A stretch of 64,000 nt of DNA from Allobaileyella intestinalis. Its GTDB lineage: Bacteria; Bacillota; Clostridia; Peptostreptococcales; Anaerovoracaceae. The stretch covers positions 186,001-250,000 of the forward strand of contig NZ_VUNB01000004.1 in NCBI RefSeq assembly GCF_009695865.1, written 5' to 3'. The translations under genes and the position numbers were made by a program. Within the stretch, counting starts at the first letter, position 1. Each line of letters begins with the position of its first letter. Shown here one piece after another: positions 16,887 to 26,184 of the stretch. The notes beneath the pieces were generated by a model. That model saw only the letters and a program-made list of their open reading frames with translations, did not search any database and was not told the origin of the DNA.

Positions 16887-17614
16887 TTCAGATAATCTCT
16901 TTCTTCTTCCAACTGATCTATGAGACTTTTGTAATTATTGCTGCTTTTCCTGAGATTTTGTATCTCCTGATTCAAGCTTCCGAACTTCCAGTCCAGCCTT
17001 TTCTTCAGCAGTTCCTTTTGCCCGGAAGGAAGGTATTTAAATGATTCCGGATATCGCCACCGGTAATCCTGTCCTTCCTTCAGCAAATCAGCAAGATCTG
17101 TTTCTGCTGAAAAGCTGGGCGCAGCGGAAGTATTTTCCGGTGCTGAAGCGGTGATTATTTCACAGATGAATTTTCCTTCTTTTGCAAGACGCTCTGATAT
17201 TATTGTCCATCCAGTGAGATGAAGATAATATCTAAGTTCTCCGCTGTTGTTTCTAGGCTGAAGAATCAGCTTGCTGAAGGAGTTTGTCAGATTCTGGTCT
17301 GCAGCCAGAATGCCTGCAATTGTCCGTCCTCCAAGTCCCCCGATAACGAGGGTGTCCACCTCTCCAGGTTCTATGGTGGAAAGTCCGTCGCCTACTCTAA
17401 AACAGGAGTCCGGAAGACCGAACCCCTGATCTTTACAGTTCCTTTGTGCCTTGTCCATAGAACCCTGGCTGATGTCGGACATAATAACAAAGGGTGAAAT
17501 ATTATTTTTCATCAAGAGAATCGGGATATAGGCGTGATCTGTGCCTATATCCGCTACTCTTTCTCCCGGTGATACCTGATGGTACATTTCCATCAGTCTC
17601 TGGCTTAATTTCAT
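16868..17614 (-). CDS. trmK: tRNA (adenine(22)-N1)-methyltransferase TrmK
   Basis: Methylates N1 of A22 in the D arm of tRNAs such as tRNA-Ser, using S-adenosylmethionine. The class I methyltransferase fold is shown by VADIGTDHAYIPILL (motif I), MSDIS and VGDGLSTIEPGEVDTLVIGG (GGLGGRTI follows), about residues 19-110. The 248-residue length fits TrmK/YqfN. It lies 4 bases downstream of rpoD, the position it holds in many Bacillota. Confidence 0.92.
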   Translation of the reverse strand: MKLSQRLMEMYHQVSPGERVADIGTDHAYIPILLMKNNISPFVIMSDISQGSMDKAQRNCKDQGFGLPDSCFRVGDGLSTIEPGEVDTLVIGGLGGRTIAGILAADQNLTNSFSKLILQPRNNSGELRYYLHLTGWTIISERLAKEGKFICEIITASAPENTSAAPSFSAETDLADLLKEGQDYRWRYPESFKYLPSGQKELLKKRLDWKFGSLNQEIQNLRKSSNNYKSLIDQLEEERDYLKWIEKD

Positions 17615-17618
17615 GGGC

Positions 17619-18833
17619 TTACTCCAGATAATCCTTCAATTTCTTACTTCTGGACGGATGTCTCAGCTTCCTGAGGGCCTTTGCTTCAATCTGTCTGATT
17701 CTCTCTCTTGTAACGTTGAACTCCTTGCCTACTTCTTCAAGTGTTCTTGGTCTGCCGTCTTCCAGTCCGAAACGGAGCATGAGAACTTTCTTTTCTCTTT
17801 CTGAAAGGGTATCAAGGACTTCCATCAGCTGTTCTTTCAGCATTGTGTATGCTGCAGCATCAACTGGAGCCTGCACATCGTCATCTGGAATGAAGTCCCC
17901 CAGATGGGAATCTTCCTCCTCACCGATAGGTGTTTCCAGTGATACAGGGTCCTGGGAGATTTTCTTTATCTCTCTTACCTTCTCTACGGTGATGCCCATT
18001 TCCTTTGCGATTTCCTCTGCAGTAGGTTCACGTCCGTACTCCTGGAGGAGCTGCCTCTGAATTCTGATCAGCTTGTTGATAGTCTCAACCATGTGAACTG
18101 GTATTCTGATAGTTCTTGCCTGATCTGCAATAGATCTTGTGATAGCCTGTCTGATCCACCATGTGGCATATGTAGAGAATTTGAATCCCTTGGTGTAGTC
18201 GAACTTGTCAACGGCTTTAATCAGACCCAGGTTTCCTTCCTGAATAAGGTCCAGGAAAGTAAGTCCTCTGTTCAGATAACGCTTGGCAATGCTCACTACA
18301 AGACGGAGATTTGATTCACAAAGTTTGTTCTTTGCTTCTTCGTCTCCGTTCTGCATGCGGATAGCCAGTTCTCTTTCCTCTTCTGCAGTAAGGAGGGAAA
18401 CTTTTCCGATTTCCTTCAGATACATTCTTACAGGGTCATCTGTAGGAACGTTCTTCGGAACGGTTTTGTCAACGTCAATGCCCCCTTCTTCGTTAAGAAC
18501 AACTCCATCGTCATCATCTTCATCATAGTCAGGAATTTCATCACGGCTGTTTACTATGGTAATGCCTTCTTTTTCAAGCATATCATAGGAAGCCTCAATG
18601 TCTTCAACTGTAAGCTTCAGATCTGCAAGATAATCGCTGACCTCAGCTGTGGTAATGACATTGTTTGTCTTTTTTGCGCTTTCAACAAGGTCCGCAACGT
18701 ATCTGTCGCGCATCTCCAGGGTTTTCTCCTGCTTAATCAATTTTTCTTTAGCAGCGGAATCAAGCTTTCTGTCAGATTCAATTTTTTTGATCTTGTCTTC
18801 AATACTTGTGCTTGATGATTTCTTTTTAGGCAT
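17619..18833 (-). CDS. rpoD: RNA polymerase primary sigma factor SigA/RpoD
   Basis: Housekeeping sigma-70 of 404 residues. Region 1.1 (about 15-85) is followed by an acidic DEDDDDG stretch, region 1.2 ([17 protein letters not shown]), region 2 ([52 protein letters not shown], the -10 reading helix), region 3 ([13 protein letters not shown]) and region 4 ([20 protein letters not shown], the -35 reading helix). It overlaps the dnaG stop by 8 bases. The strong TTGACA/TATAAT promoters in this window fit recognition by such a factor. Confidence 0.98.
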   Translation of the reverse strand: MPKKKSSSTSIEDKIKKIESDRKLDSAAKEKLIKQEKTLEMRDRYVADLVESAKKTNNVITTAEVSDYLADLKLTVEDIEASYDMLEKEGITIVNSRDEIPDYDEDDDDGVVLNEEGGIDVDKTVPKNVPTDDPVRMYLKEIGKVSLLTAEEERELAIRMQNGDEEAKNKLCESNLRLVVSIAKRYLNRGLTFLDLIQEGNLGLIKAVDKFDYTKGFKFSTYATWWIRQAITRSIADQARTIRIPVHMVETINKLIRIQRQLLQEYGREPTAEEIAKEMGITVEKVREIKKISQDPVSLETPIGEEEDSHLGDFIPDDDVQAPVDAAAYTMLKEQLMEVLDTLSEREKKVLMLRFGLEDGRPRTLEEVGKEFNVTRERIRQIEAKALRKLRHPSRSKKLKDYLE

Positions 18834-20607
18834 TCAATTCCCCCCTGATTCTGTTTTTCTCTCTGTCTATTTCAACAACAGCCAGAGCTAAAGCATCAAT
18901 TTCCTTTTTATCTTCTTCCGATCCACCTATTTCAAGGTCAACTATCCTGTGTTGATATTCGGCGCGTTTTTCATCCAGCTTATCAATCTGGTACTCCGCC
19001 CTGCATTGCAGATAGTATTCTTCCTCGTCAGGTCCAACCGGTTTTATTAACTTTTTTACAACCGACTCTTCGTCGGGACTCAGTTCTGAACAAATATCTT
19101 GTATTGTAATTACTCCGCCCTGTTCTGATGAACGGGATATATTAAGGATAATATTCAAAATCCGGCTTCCAAGGGCAGTATTGAAGGATATACCATCCTG
19201 AGAGGCTCTGTCAATATACCTCTGATCTGTCATCATTAAAGAAAGAATAGAAAGTTCAAGGCGCAGAGTCCTGTCTGAAGGTTCTTTCTTTCGGAGATCA
19301 ATATGCTGGCTTCTCCTGTCATACACTGGTTCAGCACCAGTATCCGGCAGTCTGAGCTGTGACTGAAGAGCCATCTCACCGATTCCATAATCCTTGTGGA
19401 GTTTCTTTATGTAAATTTCCTGTTCAAGAGGATCCATTTTTCTGAGAAAAGGAATAATATCCCGTAGATATGAAAGGAGCTGCCGTTCATCGGAAAGATC
19501 CCTGCCCCTGATCATGGCTCTGAACCGGAATTCAGCAGCCGGGACTGCATCGTTTACCAGTTTTCTGAACTGATTGGCTCCGTATTTTTTTACATATTCA
19601 TCAGGATCTTTCCCGTCTTTTACCTGAAGAACCCTGACATTTGCACCGGATCCATCAAATACTCCGATTCCACGGAGAGCCGCTTTTATTCCTGCCTCAT
19701 CAGAGTCATATGACAATATAACGTTCTTGGTATACCTGGTTATAAGTCTTACCTGGTTTTCTGTTAAAGCTGTTCCCAGGGATGCAGCTACATTGGTGAT
19801 ACCATTCTGCCATAGAGATATCATATCCATGTAACCTTCTACTATCAGCACCTGATCGGCCTTTGCAATGTCTCCCTTTGTAATGTTTAATCCGAAAAGA
19901 TTGTTCTTTTTCAGAAATATTTCGCTTTCAGAGGAATTCAGGTATTTGGGACCCCGGTCATTGTCATCTATTCTCCGTCCTCCGAATCCTATTATTCTTC
20001 CAGATGGGTCAAATATGGGAAAAATTACTCTGCTCCTGTATTTATCGTAGGGACCATTCTTTCCCTGCTTAACCAGGCCCAGTTTTATCATATCCTCATC
20101 TTTTATACCTTTGGACTTTAGATGATTGTAAAGGCCATCAAATGAAGAATCGCAGTATCCAAGACCGAATTTTGCAATAGTTCCGTCTTTTACCTGTCTC
20201 TGGCGGAGATAGGCCAGCCCACGGTTTGGCCTGGAAGTCAGCATCTTGAAAAAATACCGGGCTGCTGTTTTATTTATATCGTAATATTTCTTAAAGTCTT
20301 CTTTACGGCCGCTGTGCTCCGGCATCTTCATTCCGTACTCATCAGCCAGCTTTTCCACGGCTTCCATGAAGGTAAGGCCCTGTCTCTGCATTACATAGCT
20401 GATCACATCGCCCTTTGCGTGGCATCCGAAGCAATGAAAGTACTGATCCCTCTCATTTACAGAAAAACTCGGAGTCTTTTCGTTGTGAAAAGGACAAAGT
20501 CCCTTGTAGCCGGAGCCCGACTTCTTAAGATCCACATCCCGTCCAATAACATCAACAATATTTATTCTGGTTTTTAGCTGATCCACAAAATCATTGTTGA
20601 AAGCCAT
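18826..20607 (-). CDS. dnaG: DNA primase DnaG
   Basis: Synthesises RNA primers at the replication fork. The 593-residue product has an N-terminal CHC2 zinc domain (C38, H41, C59, C62, in [12 protein letters not shown] and [12 protein letters not shown]), the RNA polymerase domain with a TOPRIM fold (about 245-330: [32 protein letters not shown]) and a C-terminal helicase-interaction region (about 440-593). Shares one base with the dgt stop and overlaps rpoD, so it is part of a tight operon. Confidence 0.97.
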   Translation of the reverse strand: MAFNNDFVDQLKTRINIVDVIGRDVDLKKSGSGYKGLCPFHNEKTPSFSVNERDQYFHCFGCHAKGDVISYVMQRQGLTFMEAVEKLADEYGMKMPEHSGRKEDFKKYYDINKTAARYFFKMLTSRPNRGLAYLRQRQVKDGTIAKFGLGYCDSSFDGLYNHLKSKGIKDEDMIKLGLVKQGKNGPYDKYRSRVIFPIFDPSGRIIGFGGRRIDDNDRGPKYLNSSESEIFLKKNNLFGLNITKGDIAKADQVLIVEGYMDMISLWQNGITNVAASLGTALTENQVRLITRYTKNVILSYDSDEAGIKAALRGIGVFDGSGANVRVLQVKDGKDPDEYVKKYGANQFRKLVNDAVPAAEFRFRAMIRGRDLSDERQLLSYLRDIIPFLRKMDPLEQEIYIKKLHKDYGIGEMALQSQLRLPDTGAEPVYDRRSQHIDLRKKEPSDRTLRLELSILSLMMTDQRYIDRASQDGISFNTALGSRILNIILNISRSSEQGGVITIQDICSELSPDEESVVKKLIKPVGPDEEEYYLQCRAEYQIDKLDEKRAEYQHRIVDLEIGGSEEDKKEIDALALAVVEIDREKNRIRGELNA

Positions 20608-21632
20608 CAGATAGATCTCCTTCTTTCCGGTTCTATACCCTCAAATATTTGTCTATATATATCAGCTGCAAAATGATCGGTCATGCCGGAGACATAATCC
20701 CTGGCTCCAGCTTCAGGACCTTCTTCACTGACTATGTCCCTGTAAAGTTCCGGCATTTCATCCGGATGCTCCACATAGAAGCAGTAGAGAGACTCAACTA
20801 TCCGTTCCACTTTCTCCATAGCTTCTGCATCTTTCACCTTCTTACTGTTATATACGTTCTTGAACATGAAAGACCTGAGGTCCATCAGGGCCTCTCTGAA
20901 ACGGGGGCTCTGGCAAATCTCATCTTTTCCCTGGCTGTTTTCCACCAGGTCTCTAATCAGATTGTTGATCCTCTTGCTATGAGTGTCACCTAGAATCTCA
21001 ATATCCCTTTGAGGCAGATCATGGGCACGGAGAACACCTCCTCGTATAGCATCGTCTATATCGTGATTGATATAAGCAATTCTGTCGCTTATTCCTACAA
21101 TCTGTCCTTCCAGAGTATCAGCCTTAAGGTCTCCGCTGTGGCAGAGTATTCCGTTTCTGACCTCTTCAGTCAGATTGAGGCCCATCCTGTCCCCTTTAGG
21201 TTCAAGTCTGTCCACCACCCGGATGCTCTGTTCATTGTGCCTGAAACCTCCAGGATAAAGTCTGTTTAAAACAGCTTCTCCGCTATGGCCAAAAGGTGTG
21301 TGTCCAAGGTCATGGCCAAGGGCAATGGCTTCCGTCAAGTCTTCATTGTAATTGAGAATCCTGGCAATAGTTCTAGCCACCTGTGCAACTTCAAGAGTGT
21401 GGGTAAGCCTGGTCCTGTAATGGTCTCCTTCTGGAGAAAGGAAAACCTGGGTCTTGTGCATCAGCCTTCTGAAAGATTTAGAATGGACAATCCTGTCCCT
21501 GTCCCGCTGAAAATCAGTTCTGAACTGGCATTTCTCCTCAGGAATCTTTCTTCCCGCAGAATCTCCGGCCTTGCAGGCCCGCTGATCCAGTCTGTCGTAT
21601 TCATTTTTTTCCAGGTCAGTTCTGAACTGCAT
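20607..21632 (-). CDS. dgt: Deoxyguanosinetriphosphate triphosphohydrolase (dGTPase-like HD protein)
   Basis: Removes triphosphate from dGTP or other dNTPs, helping to control nucleotide pools. The 341-residue product has the family N-terminus (QFRTDFQRDRDRIVHSKSFR) and the HD metal site: the His of THTLEVAQVAR, HDLGHTPFGHSGE, and a later Asp in AYINHDIDD. The start codon is very close to its AGGAGGG, about 2-3 bases, which is unusually short; a weak start may tune expression. First gene of the dgt-dnaG-rpoD operon. An IS607 element ends about 50 bases upstream, so any native promoter may be displaced. Confidence 0.92.
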   Translation of the reverse strand: MQFRTDLEKNEYDRLDQRACKAGDSAGRKIPEEKCQFRTDFQRDRDRIVHSKSFRRLMHKTQVFLSPEGDHYRTRLTHTLEVAQVARTIARILNYNEDLTEAIALGHDLGHTPFGHSGEAVLNRLYPGGFRHNEQSIRVVDRLEPKGDRMGLNLTEEVRNGILCHSGDLKADTLEGQIVGISDRIAYINHDIDDAIRGGVLRAHDLPQRDIEILGDTHSKRINNLIRDLVENSQGKDEICQSPRFREALMDLRSFMFKNVYNSKKVKDAEAMEKVERIVESLYCFYVEHPDEMPELYRDIVSEEGPEAGARDYVSGMTDHFAADIYRQIFEGIEPERRRSI

Positions 21633-21650
21633 TCCCTCCTGCCACTCAAA

Positions 21651-21676
21651 ATATGTTTAAATATACTCAAACATAT
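21651..21676. repeat. Inverted repeat ahead of dgt
   Basis: Perfect 8-bp arms ATATGTTT (21651-21658) and AAACATAT (21669-21676) with a 10-bp AT-rich centre, between the predicted IS607 right end and the dgt ribosome binding site. It may be a transcription factor operator, part of the IS end or target, or chance in AT-rich DNA. Confidence 0.5.
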
Positions 21677-21684
21677 CGAGAATT

Positions 21685-21860
21685 GAAGTCCTTGCGGATA
21701 CTTCTTACTGCTTCAATGTGTATGCTTTGGCGATTATAAACAATACGCTACTCACAAGTTATTGTACACTCCACAGTCGTAAATTCCTGCGATAGCCCGC
21801 AGTACATACTTACGTTTGCTTTCATTGTGCAATTTCGTAAGTCCAAGCATCTCTTAGATT
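21685..21860 (-). ncRNA. Probable TnpB guide RNA (reRNA/omega RNA), approximate limits
   Basis: TnpB nucleases use an RNA made from the 3' end of tnpB and the element's right end, with the guide copied from flanking DNA. Beyond the tnpB stop I see, on the minus strand, a terminal hairpin GAAGTATCC GCAA GGACTTC (GNRA tetraloop, 2-base bulge; 21685-21704) of the kind found at IS605/IS607 right ends. The guide would then be the bases just below about 21683. The 5' limit inside tnpB is a guess. Confidence 0.5.
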
Positions 21861-22988
21861 AAGAGCAGCATTAAAATCCCTATCCTCGACATAACCACAA
21901 TCACAACGGTATATTCTATCTGAAAGCTTCAAATCTTTCTTGACAGCACCACAGCAATGACATATTTTGGATGATGGATACCATCTGTCTACGACTCTTA
22001 ATTCAATACCATTTTCATCACACTTCGCTTTAAGCTTAGTTCTAAATTCATAGAACTTTTGTGATGCAACGGCTTTTGATAGATGTCTGTTCTTCATCAT
22101 TCCTGATACATTCAAATTCTCAATCGTTATATAAGATGGCTTGGTTTTTACTATCTCAGCGATTGTCTTGTTAATATAGTCAGTACGGATATTGTCTATT
22201 TTATGATGGAGTTTCTGTACCTTGAGCTTTTGTTTTTGTATATTCGTTCTTTGAGTGGGTCCTCCTTTCTTTAAATTTTCATACTTGCGTGAGAGACATC
22301 TTTGTTCTCTGCGCAGTTTCTTTTCTAATTTTTTAATTCTTGCTGACTTATTGATATTTTTATAAGTTTTACCATTGGAAACAATGGCAAAATCCTTTAA
22401 TCCAAGATCGATACCAATTCCTTCATTAGAACTATTGGAGATCTTTTTATCAACAATTTCTACAAGGACTGACACATAATATCTATCCGCCTTGATTGAA
22501 ACATGACCGCTTTTGATTACATACCCGTCTTTGGTGGTTGGGATATATCCTTTTTCTTTAATGCGGACCCAGCCAAGTGATGGAATATTAATTCTGTGTC
22601 TTTCGCATCGGCAATCCTTTGGATTATTCTTTACGAAGTACATTTTCACATCAGATTTGCCTTTCTTTTTAAACTTTGGAAAAGCACTCTGATGTTTGAA
22701 AAATCTTGTAAATGCAACGCAACCATTTTCAATTGAGTGTTTTACAGATTTTGAACTGACTTCCTTGATCCATAATTTATCTGGATTTTTGGGAAGGTAC
22801 TCATTGTTCAGCCAAACACTGAAACTTTTACCACTCATAAACTTTTCACCGTTATCGTGTAAAGTTTTGTTGTGACTTAGATAAAAGTTATAGACGTACC
22901 TACAAGTACCGATAGTCTTGTTAATTTTGATTTTTTGCTCGACTGTCGGATTTATTTCCGTCTTGAAGCTCTTTAGCAATTTCTGCAT
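21822..22988 (-). CDS. tnpB: IS607-associated RNA-guided nuclease TnpB
   Basis: A 388-residue OrfB/TnpB, the ancestor type of Cas12. N-terminal helix-turn-helix region, then a RuvC-like nuclease with all three acidic residues: Asp in GIGIDLGLKDFAIVSNG, Glu in YITIENLNVSGMMKN and Asp in DRDFNAALNLRDAW. A four-Cys zinc finger (CHCCGAVKK and YRCDCGY) sits between the last two, as in active TnpB. Length is normal for the family. The start lies 68 bases inside tnpA in another frame. It favours retention of the element by cutting the empty donor site. Confidence 0.95.
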   Translation of the reverse strand: MQKLLKSFKTEINPTVEQKIKINKTIGTCRYVYNFYLSHNKTLHDNGEKFMSGKSFSVWLNNEYLPKNPDKLWIKEVSSKSVKHSIENGCVAFTRFFKHQSAFPKFKKKGKSDVKMYFVKNNPKDCRCERHRINIPSLGWVRIKEKGYIPTTKDGYVIKSGHVSIKADRYYVSVLVEIVDKKISNSSNEGIGIDLGLKDFAIVSNGKTYKNINKSARIKKLEKKLRREQRCLSRKYENLKKGGPTQRTNIQKQKLKVQKLHHKIDNIRTDYINKTIAEIVKTKPSYITIENLNVSGMMKNRHLSKAVASQKFYEFRTKLKAKCDENGIELRVVDRWYPSSKICHCCGAVKKDLKLSDRIYRCDCGYVEDRDFNAALNLRDAWTYEIAQ

Positions 22989-23589
22989 CTCCTTCTATTT
23001 GTTTTTTATACTTACGAAGGCCGTACAATCTACAAGAAAAAACGTGCAGTATAGACACAATATCCTGTACAAGTTCTTCCTGCGGTGATAGTTCTTCATT
23101 ATTCACTATCACTATGGTTGTATTAAACTTCATACAGAATCTTTCAAACCAATCATAGCCAAATCTGATAAACCTATCTTTATGTGTAACTATGATAGTT
23201 TTGATTTTTTGTTCCATTACTTCATCTAATAATTGATTCCACTTTTTACGATTGTAATTTAGCCCACTTCCATAATCCTCAATACATTGATCTACAATGA
23301 TACCTTTAGCATTGCAAAACTGACGTAAAAAAGTTACTTGGTTTTGTAAATCATCTTTTTGGTTTCTTGTAGATACTCTGGCATAAATAACAATCTGACG
23401 ATTATCGTTTTCAGTATTTATGCCCTTGAACTGAAGATACTGATCATAAGTATAATAACGCCTATTAGTCGGAGTTCGATTTGCTTTCAGAATCCCCTCT
23501 CTATCCCAACGTTGTAACGTTTTGACTGAGACACCCAATAATTCAGCAAAATCTTTTGGTTTGTAATTAGTGATATTAGATGTGTTCAT
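22921..23589 (-). CDS. tnpA: IS607-family serine recombinase TnpA
   Basis: Transposase of IS607 elements, a small serine recombinase (222 residues). A MerR-like helix-turn-helix (PKDFAELLGVSVKTLQRWDR, then RRYYTYDQY) precedes the catalytic domain, which has the nucleophile Ser73 in IVIYARVSTRNQ and the Arg motif THKDRFIRFGYDWFERF. The Cys/Arg-rich end fits the family. An AGGATATTG sequence lies ahead of the ATG. AT-rich codon use differs from the flanking dut and dgt genes. Confidence 0.95.
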   Translation of the reverse strand: MNTSNITNYKPKDFAELLGVSVKTLQRWDREGILKANRTPTNRRYYTYDQYLQFKGINTENDNRQIVIYARVSTRNQKDDLQNQVTFLRQFCNAKGIIVDQCIEDYGSGLNYNRKKWNQLLDEVMEQKIKTIIVTHKDRFIRFGYDWFERFCMKFNTTIVIVNNEELSPQEELVQDIVSILHVFSCRLYGLRKYKKQIEGDAEIAKELQDGNKSDSRAKNQN

Positions 23590-23732
23590 AACAATATCCT
23601 CCGTGAGTATGTTTTAACACATTTAATCACTATTGACAATGATTTTGGTTACTTAATGTCTTCTCCTTTACATTATGAAATAATCTGAGGTTCCAGGAAA
23701 AGCGGGAAACTTCTTAAACAGGATAATGAGGA

Positions 23733-24161
23733 CTAAACTCCCGTGTGACCGAATCCTCCTTCTCCCCGCTCTGTTTCTTCAAGAGAATCAGTAAGCTCAA
23801 CCTCTACTTTTTCGTATCTGGCAATAACAAGCTGAGCTATCCTGTCGCCATCGTTAATGACAAAATCCTCGCTGCCCCAGTTTATCAGCGGTATGCAAAG
23901 CTCTCCCCGGTAGTCCGAGTCAATAGTTCCTATTCCATTTACAAGGCCTATGCCGTGTTTAATGGCAAGTCCTGACCTGGCTCTGGCCTGAGCCTCATAT
24001 CCAGGGGGAAGTTCCATATAGAGACCTGTTGGAACAAGCATTCTTTCCATGGGATGGAGGGTAACGGGCTGGCTGAGATATGCCTTAAGATCCATTCCTG
24101 AAGCGCCTTCTGTCTTGTATTCAGGGATCCTGCCACTTTTCGATATCATCCTTATCTTCAT
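23733..24161 (-). CDS. dut: dUTP diphosphatase
   Basis: Trimeric dUTPase, which hydrolyses dUTP to dUMP and keeps uracil out of DNA. All five motifs are seen in 142 residues: [48 protein letters not shown], and the C-terminal arm [12 protein letters not shown]. Starts 4 bases after the M16 peptidase stop, a gene order common in Bacillota. The IS607 element lies directly downstream. Confidence 0.96.
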   Translation of the reverse strand: MKIRMISKSGRIPEYKTEGASGMDLKAYLSQPVTLHPMERMLVPTGLYMELPPGYEAQARARSGLAIKHGIGLVNGIGTIDSDYRGELCIPLINWGSEDFVINDGDRIAQLVIARYEKVEVELTDSLEETERGEGGFGHTGV

Positions 24162-24165
24162 TGAA

Positions 24166-25392
24166 TCAATTTTCCTTTCCCGTTACGTTTACAATGGTAT
24201 ATTTGTCAGGATAGCAGATCATCTCTCTGACATTGTAAAGATCATCAAGGGTAACCTTGTCAAATCCACTCAGGATCTCCTCCTGATCTCTGCATCTTCC
24301 GTAAGCCAGCAGGTCCTTGCCATTGGCAATCATACGGGTCTGAACGCTTTCCTCTCCGAAAATATATACAGACTTCAGCTGCTCTCTGGAGCTGTCCAGC
24401 TCTTCCTGAGAAATCTCTCCGTTTTTAAGATTATGAAGCTCCATGAAAATAGCGTCTATGGCTTCCTTCACCCGGTCTTTTCCAACTCCTGCGCAAATTA
24501 CAAACATTCCTGAACTTCTGTAATATCCGGTCATAGTATAAACCGAATATGCCAGCCCCTTCTGTTCTCTCACTGTCTGGAAAAGCCTGGAAGACATGCC
24601 GCCGCCCATGATGCTGCTAAGAACTGACACAGGATATTTCCTGCTGTCCCCTGCAGGTATCAAGCTGACTCCAAGAGCAAGATGGGCCTGGTCAATATCT
24701 TTTACAACTTCCACCTTCTGACCCGGGTTTTCAACGTGAGGGTCACTGAAAGAGTTTCTTGAAGCTCTGAGCCCCATGAACTTCCCGGAAAAGTATTCTT
24801 TTACTTCATCAAAGTCGAAGGATCCGGCCACAGAAACCACAATAGCATCTCTCGTATAATGGCTGTAATAATACTCTTCCACCATCTCTCTTGTAAATGA
24901 GGAGACTGTATTTTTGTAACCAAGAACAGGATGAGCCATCCCTGATCCCTCGTTGACGATGGCTTCCAGTTTATCCAGAGCTACGTCATCAGGATCATCG
25001 GCGTTCATATTGATTTCTTCTATTACTACTTTCTTCTCCCTTTCCATTTCTTCAGGATCAAAGGAAGGATGTTCTATCATATCTGTAAGCACTTCCGCAG
25101 TTTTGCGAAAATGATGATCCAGAGACTTTACATAGAAGCAGGTATATTCCTTACCTGTAAAAGCGTTCATCTGCCCGCCGATTCTGTCTATCTCGTCAGC
25201 AATCTGGAATGCAGATCTTTTTTCTGTGCCTTTGAAAAGCATGTGTTCAATGTAGTGAGACATACCGAATTCCTCAGGCTTCTCGTACACCGAACCTGTA
25301 TCGCACCATATTCCCACAGATACAGATCTTACGCTGTCCATTTTCTCTGTTACCAGTCTTACTCCTGAATCAAGTACTGTAATTTCTGCCAT
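24166..25392 (-). CDS. M16-family zinc peptidase (processing peptidase-like)
   Basis: A 408-residue M16B peptidase of the YmxG/PqqL type. The inverted zinc motif HxxEH is present (H46-Y-I-E-H50, in [14 protein letters not shown]), with the distal Glu in [11 protein letters not shown] about 75 residues later. A second, non-catalytic M16 half follows ([13 protein letters not shown]). No signal peptide, so cytoplasmic. Paired with dut downstream. Physiological substrate unknown. Confidence 0.92.
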   Translation of the reverse strand: MAEITVLDSGVRLVTEKMDSVRSVSVGIWCDTGSVYEKPEEFGMSHYIEHMLFKGTEKRSAFQIADEIDRIGGQMNAFTGKEYTCFYVKSLDHHFRKTAEVLTDMIEHPSFDPEEMEREKKVVIEEINMNADDPDDVALDKLEAIVNEGSGMAHPVLGYKNTVSSFTREMVEEYYYSHYTRDAIVVSVAGSFDFDEVKEYFSGKFMGLRASRNSFSDPHVENPGQKVEVVKDIDQAHLALGVSLIPAGDSRKYPVSVLSSIMGGGMSSRLFQTVREQKGLAYSVYTMTGYYRSSGMFVICAGVGKDRVKEAIDAIFMELHNLKNGEISQEELDSSREQLKSVYIFGEESVQTRMIANGKDLLAYGRCRDQEEILSGFDKVTLDDLYNVREMICYPDKYTIVNVTGKEN

Positions 25393-25430
25393 ATATTTCT
25401 CCCAAATTCCGTGATATTAACCTCACGGCC

Positions 25431-26075
25431 CTAGTTATCTGTTGTATTTTCCTCTTTTTCGTCCAGAATCTCTATGATTTCATCCTCACTCAGACCAGAA
25501 TAAGGATTGTCCGGAACATATCCCATATCCGTTCCCTGTTCATGGTCACTGCCGGAATTGAATTCTGTTTGTACAAGTTCATCAACCAGCAGGCTGTAGC
25601 TGTCTGCCTCATACTCCAGAGCTGTTCCGAAGTTGTAATTATGCTGGCTTCCTGTAAGCTTGTCGGCCCTCAGGTTAAAAAGAGCATCTCTCACTGAAAG
25701 TTCTTCTCCTGTATCAAGGTCGAAAACGTTATCCTGCCTCAGATACCACTTGCGAAAAACGCTGATTGCCCTGGCCGTATCCTGAGGGTCTCCACCTTTA
25801 GCCAGCTCCGACACTGAACCGAGAAGGTTCTTGCTTATTGTGTCTACCGTCACAAAAAAATCTGTCTCTTCTTCAGGAATCATTTTCTGAAATTCATCAA
25901 AATAATTGCTAAGAAGTTCTGACAATACATCTTTATCTATACTGCGAAGGAGTTCTTCCAGGTCCGATTCTTCAATATATTCATCTGTTTCCAGAAGGTC
26001 GGCCAGATTCTCAAAATATGTGAATTCTGACGGCTCCTCTATTCCAACAATTTCAAACAGTCCCTTTACACTCAT
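25431..26075 (-). CDS. Acidic protein of unknown function
   Basis: I do not recognise this 214-residue protein. It is strongly acidic, has no membrane span or signal peptide, and looks mostly helical. An N-terminal segment rich in Glu/Asp/Leu (LADLLETDEYIEESDLEELL) is followed by a likely globular centre (VFRKWYLRQDNVFDLDTGEE, then SVRDALFNLRADKLTG) and a disordered acidic tail. The frame extends upstream to a TTG at 26090, but the ATG at 26075 is preferred for its AAAGGTG at good spacing. It lies 38 bases upstream of the M16 peptidase on the same strand and is divergent from pepF, so it may belong with the M16-dut unit. Confidence 0.72.
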   Translation of the reverse strand: MSVKGLFEIVGIEEPSEFTYFENLADLLETDEYIEESDLEELLRSIDKDVLSELLSNYFDEFQKMIPEEETDFFVTVDTISKNLLGSVSELAKGGDPQDTARAISVFRKWYLRQDNVFDLDTGEELSVRDALFNLRADKLTGSQHNYNFGTALEYEADSYSLLVDELVQTEFNSGSDHEQGTDMGYVPDNPYSGLSEDEIIEILDEKEENTTDN

Positions 26076-26184
26076 TCGTTCACCTTTCAAGCTATTTGTG
26101 GTATTATTACTGAGTTAAACTCACACTTTTCACCCGTGAGGGTATTATGACGCAAAGTAAATTATATCATAATGGAGATAATAA

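Larger units (their letters stand above)
21680..23690 (-). mobile_element. IS607-family insertion sequence (tnpA-tnpB), approximate limits
   Basis: A 2-kb insert clearly more AT-rich than its neighbours, lying between the dut stop (23733) and the dgt start (21632), with overlapping serine-recombinase tnpA and tnpB genes and a hairpin at the tnpB-side end. IS607 elements have no terminal inverted repeats and make little or no target duplication, so the ends cannot be fixed from one copy; I place the right end just past the hairpin at 21685-21704 and the left end in 23610-23700. Both genes look intact, so the element may be active. Confidence 0.85.
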
